This document shows positions 62,860-64,000 of a stretch of DNA of 64,000 nt, piece by piece (positions within the stretch are counted from its first letter, which is position 1; the number at the start of each line of letters is the position of its first letter). A program made the translations under genes and the position numbers. The notes under the pieces are model-generated. The model did not search any database. It was not told where the DNA came from and saw nothing but the letters and a program-made list of their open reading frames with translations. Origin of the DNA: Isoetes taiwanensis (taxonomy: Eukaryota > Streptophyta > Lycopodiopsida > Isoetales > Isoetaceae); assembly GCA_021234155.1 (NCBI GenBank), contig JAJEKV010000026.1:16174283-16238282 (forward strand). The letters run 5' to 3'.

Positions 62860-63604
62860 GTGGCAGAATCGAGGTCTAAGAATTGGCCAGCTCAGGTGTT
62901 TATATGCCGACCAAGCTACCCGACCAAGGCCGGAGGAATGGGGATCGAAGATGTTGGGCTTTTATCAGTGGCGGCGAACAGGTCACGAGGAGATGGGACA
63001 TTTCGTGGAGGAGAGAGAGGATATTCTAGAAGAGCAGTTTCGGCTCAGGGTTAGTATAAACTGATGGTCGCTGTTGTGATCTGGTCCTTATACCATTCTC
63101 TTATACCATTCTCTGATTCTCTGTTTCATGCGACAGTGATTCTTATGGTGCAGTCATTGAAGGGGATATGGTGCTTGGCGCTTCATTGAGGTAAGAGGTG
63201 GGAAAGCCGATTTGGATTTGTTGAATTTTGGAGGTTAGATCTCTGGCTTCTTTGCTTTTGTAGCCAGCAAAGGGAACGACCATGTTGCAGCAAACTCCGT
63301 CAGTGTTTGACATGTCTTTGATGGTAGATTAGTGATGTAAGATGCTGCATATAGTAACGAGGGTCGAGTTTGCCTTAAAGACAGATGATCCGAATTTTTT
63401 TTGGATGAGAATAAAGCTAGAATAGGTGCACATGTGTTAGATTCTGTTGTTTTTTGGCTGTTATGAATGCTTTGGGTGTTTTGTTTTTCTAAAAACCGCT
63501 CGTTTAATCTTTAATTCGGTTTCTTAAATGGGCAGTTCTATCTGAGTTACGCTCCGTGAGGATTCGGCAGAAACTTTGCAGTTGGCTTTTGATCGTCAAT
63601 TTAG
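62860..63604 (+). CDS. Possible 5' end of a spliced gene at the right edge
   Basis: Three candidate exons: about 62860-63049 (donor CAGG/GTTAGT), 63137-63190 (acceptor GCGACAG, donor TTGAG/GTAAGA) and 63536-63604 (acceptor GGGCAG, donor TTTAG/GTGAGT). Exon 1 is GC-richer than its surroundings. No frame continues through all three, and no family is recognised; it may be a 5' UTR or non-coding transcript. Splice-site strength is the only support. Confidence 0.3.
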
Positions 63605-63984
63605 GTGAGTTGCATGTTTTCCTTGTGGAGAGTTAGATGCATTTTGGATTTTCGCGTGCACATGGATAGAAACATGGAGCATCTTCTTGAATTCCTGAAT
63701 TAAGTTACCAACGTATGCTCCGGTATGTAATATACTCACAAACTTTAGATCTGCCATGGACTGAAAACGTTGCAAAAATCTGCAATGCAGTAGGTCTGGC
63801 TCGGCAATTTTTCATATCTGATCAATTCAAATACAAATTCATAATGCTGTTGGGCCAGGATCTATGGATCAAGGCTCAAGTTTAAAACAGTGTGCATCAA
63901 AGCTTTAACAAAAACTTAAAACTTAGATGTAGATTATGGATTTGTCTTACTACAGTGTTGCTCAATATATGCACCTTCGAGCAA

Positions 63985-63998
63985 GGCGCTATAGCGCC
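63985..63998. repeat. Perfect 14-bp palindrome GGCGCTATAGCGCC
   Basis: It lies at the window edge, so its context cannot be seen. Confidence 0.8.
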
Positions 63999-64000
63999 GT

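Overview
This is nuclear DNA of a land plant with a large, repeat-rich genome. The evidence is a plastid ribosomal protein gene with a transit peptide, plant-type malectin-like and INO80/AlaRS exon fragments, and plant Ty3/gypsy, Ty1/copia and LINE retroelements. I cannot name the species. Only one gene, plastid rps9 at the left edge, looks intact; almost everything else is mobile or repeated DNA in various stages of decay. All identifications are by eye, with no database search behind them.

Region 1 (1-1.3 kb) holds rps9. Region 2 (1.3-22.1 kb) is a nested stack. An old LINE on the minus strand (ORF1 at 21.3-22.0 kb, ORF2 at 16.7-16.3 kb and again at 4.0-2.26 kb, with its 3' part at 1.3-2.25 kb flipped to the plus strand) was split by a Ty1/copia element (16.7-21.3 kb, plus strand) and by a 12.3-kb Ty3/gypsy chromovirus (4.04-16.30 kb, minus strand, 5-bp target duplication TTCTC). 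The LINE reading frame continues across the gypsy target site.

The gypsy element is the most remarkable object. Beside gag, protease, RT, RNase H, integrase and chromodomain it carries about 4.3 kb of extra DNA between the primer-binding site and gag, with two sense-oriented gene cassettes. Each cassette has two 65-70-bp palindromes, a TATAAATA box, a shared 5' leader block and an ORF. The upstream one (15.0-13.76 kb) is a decayed but recognisable histone H3 derivative: the exact H3 tail ARTKQTARK, a long acidic/proline-rich insertion, then an H3 histone fold to the C-terminus. The second cassette (13.06-11.53 kb) encodes another acidic-linker protein with weaker, possibly H2A-like, histone-fold signals. 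So a chromodomain (the usual reader of methylated H3K9) and an H3-tail protein may sit in one element.

Region 3 (22-30 kb) is AT-rich, with a possible unrecognised spliced gene, small tandem duplications and a 26-bp piece matching the organellar/bacterial type 23S rRNA core. Region 4 (30.1-34.3 kb, minus strand) has exon-like fragments of unrelated genes (malectin-like receptor, INO80, alanyl-tRNA synthetase) lying in one orientation with splice sites, as in gene-capturing transposons. Region 5 (34.8-62.6 kb) is a mosaic of one composite repeat system: long (TA)n tracts joined to a conserved ACAAGT... border, degenerate AGATTCC arrays, a GC-richer module ending in AATTGTATATATA, and an internal module (Y) with an unknown ORF found twice in opposite orientation. 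A 394-bp tandem duplication at 55 kb holds a small POLE3/DPB3-like histone-fold ORF. Region 6 (62.8-64 kb) may be the 5' end of a further gene.
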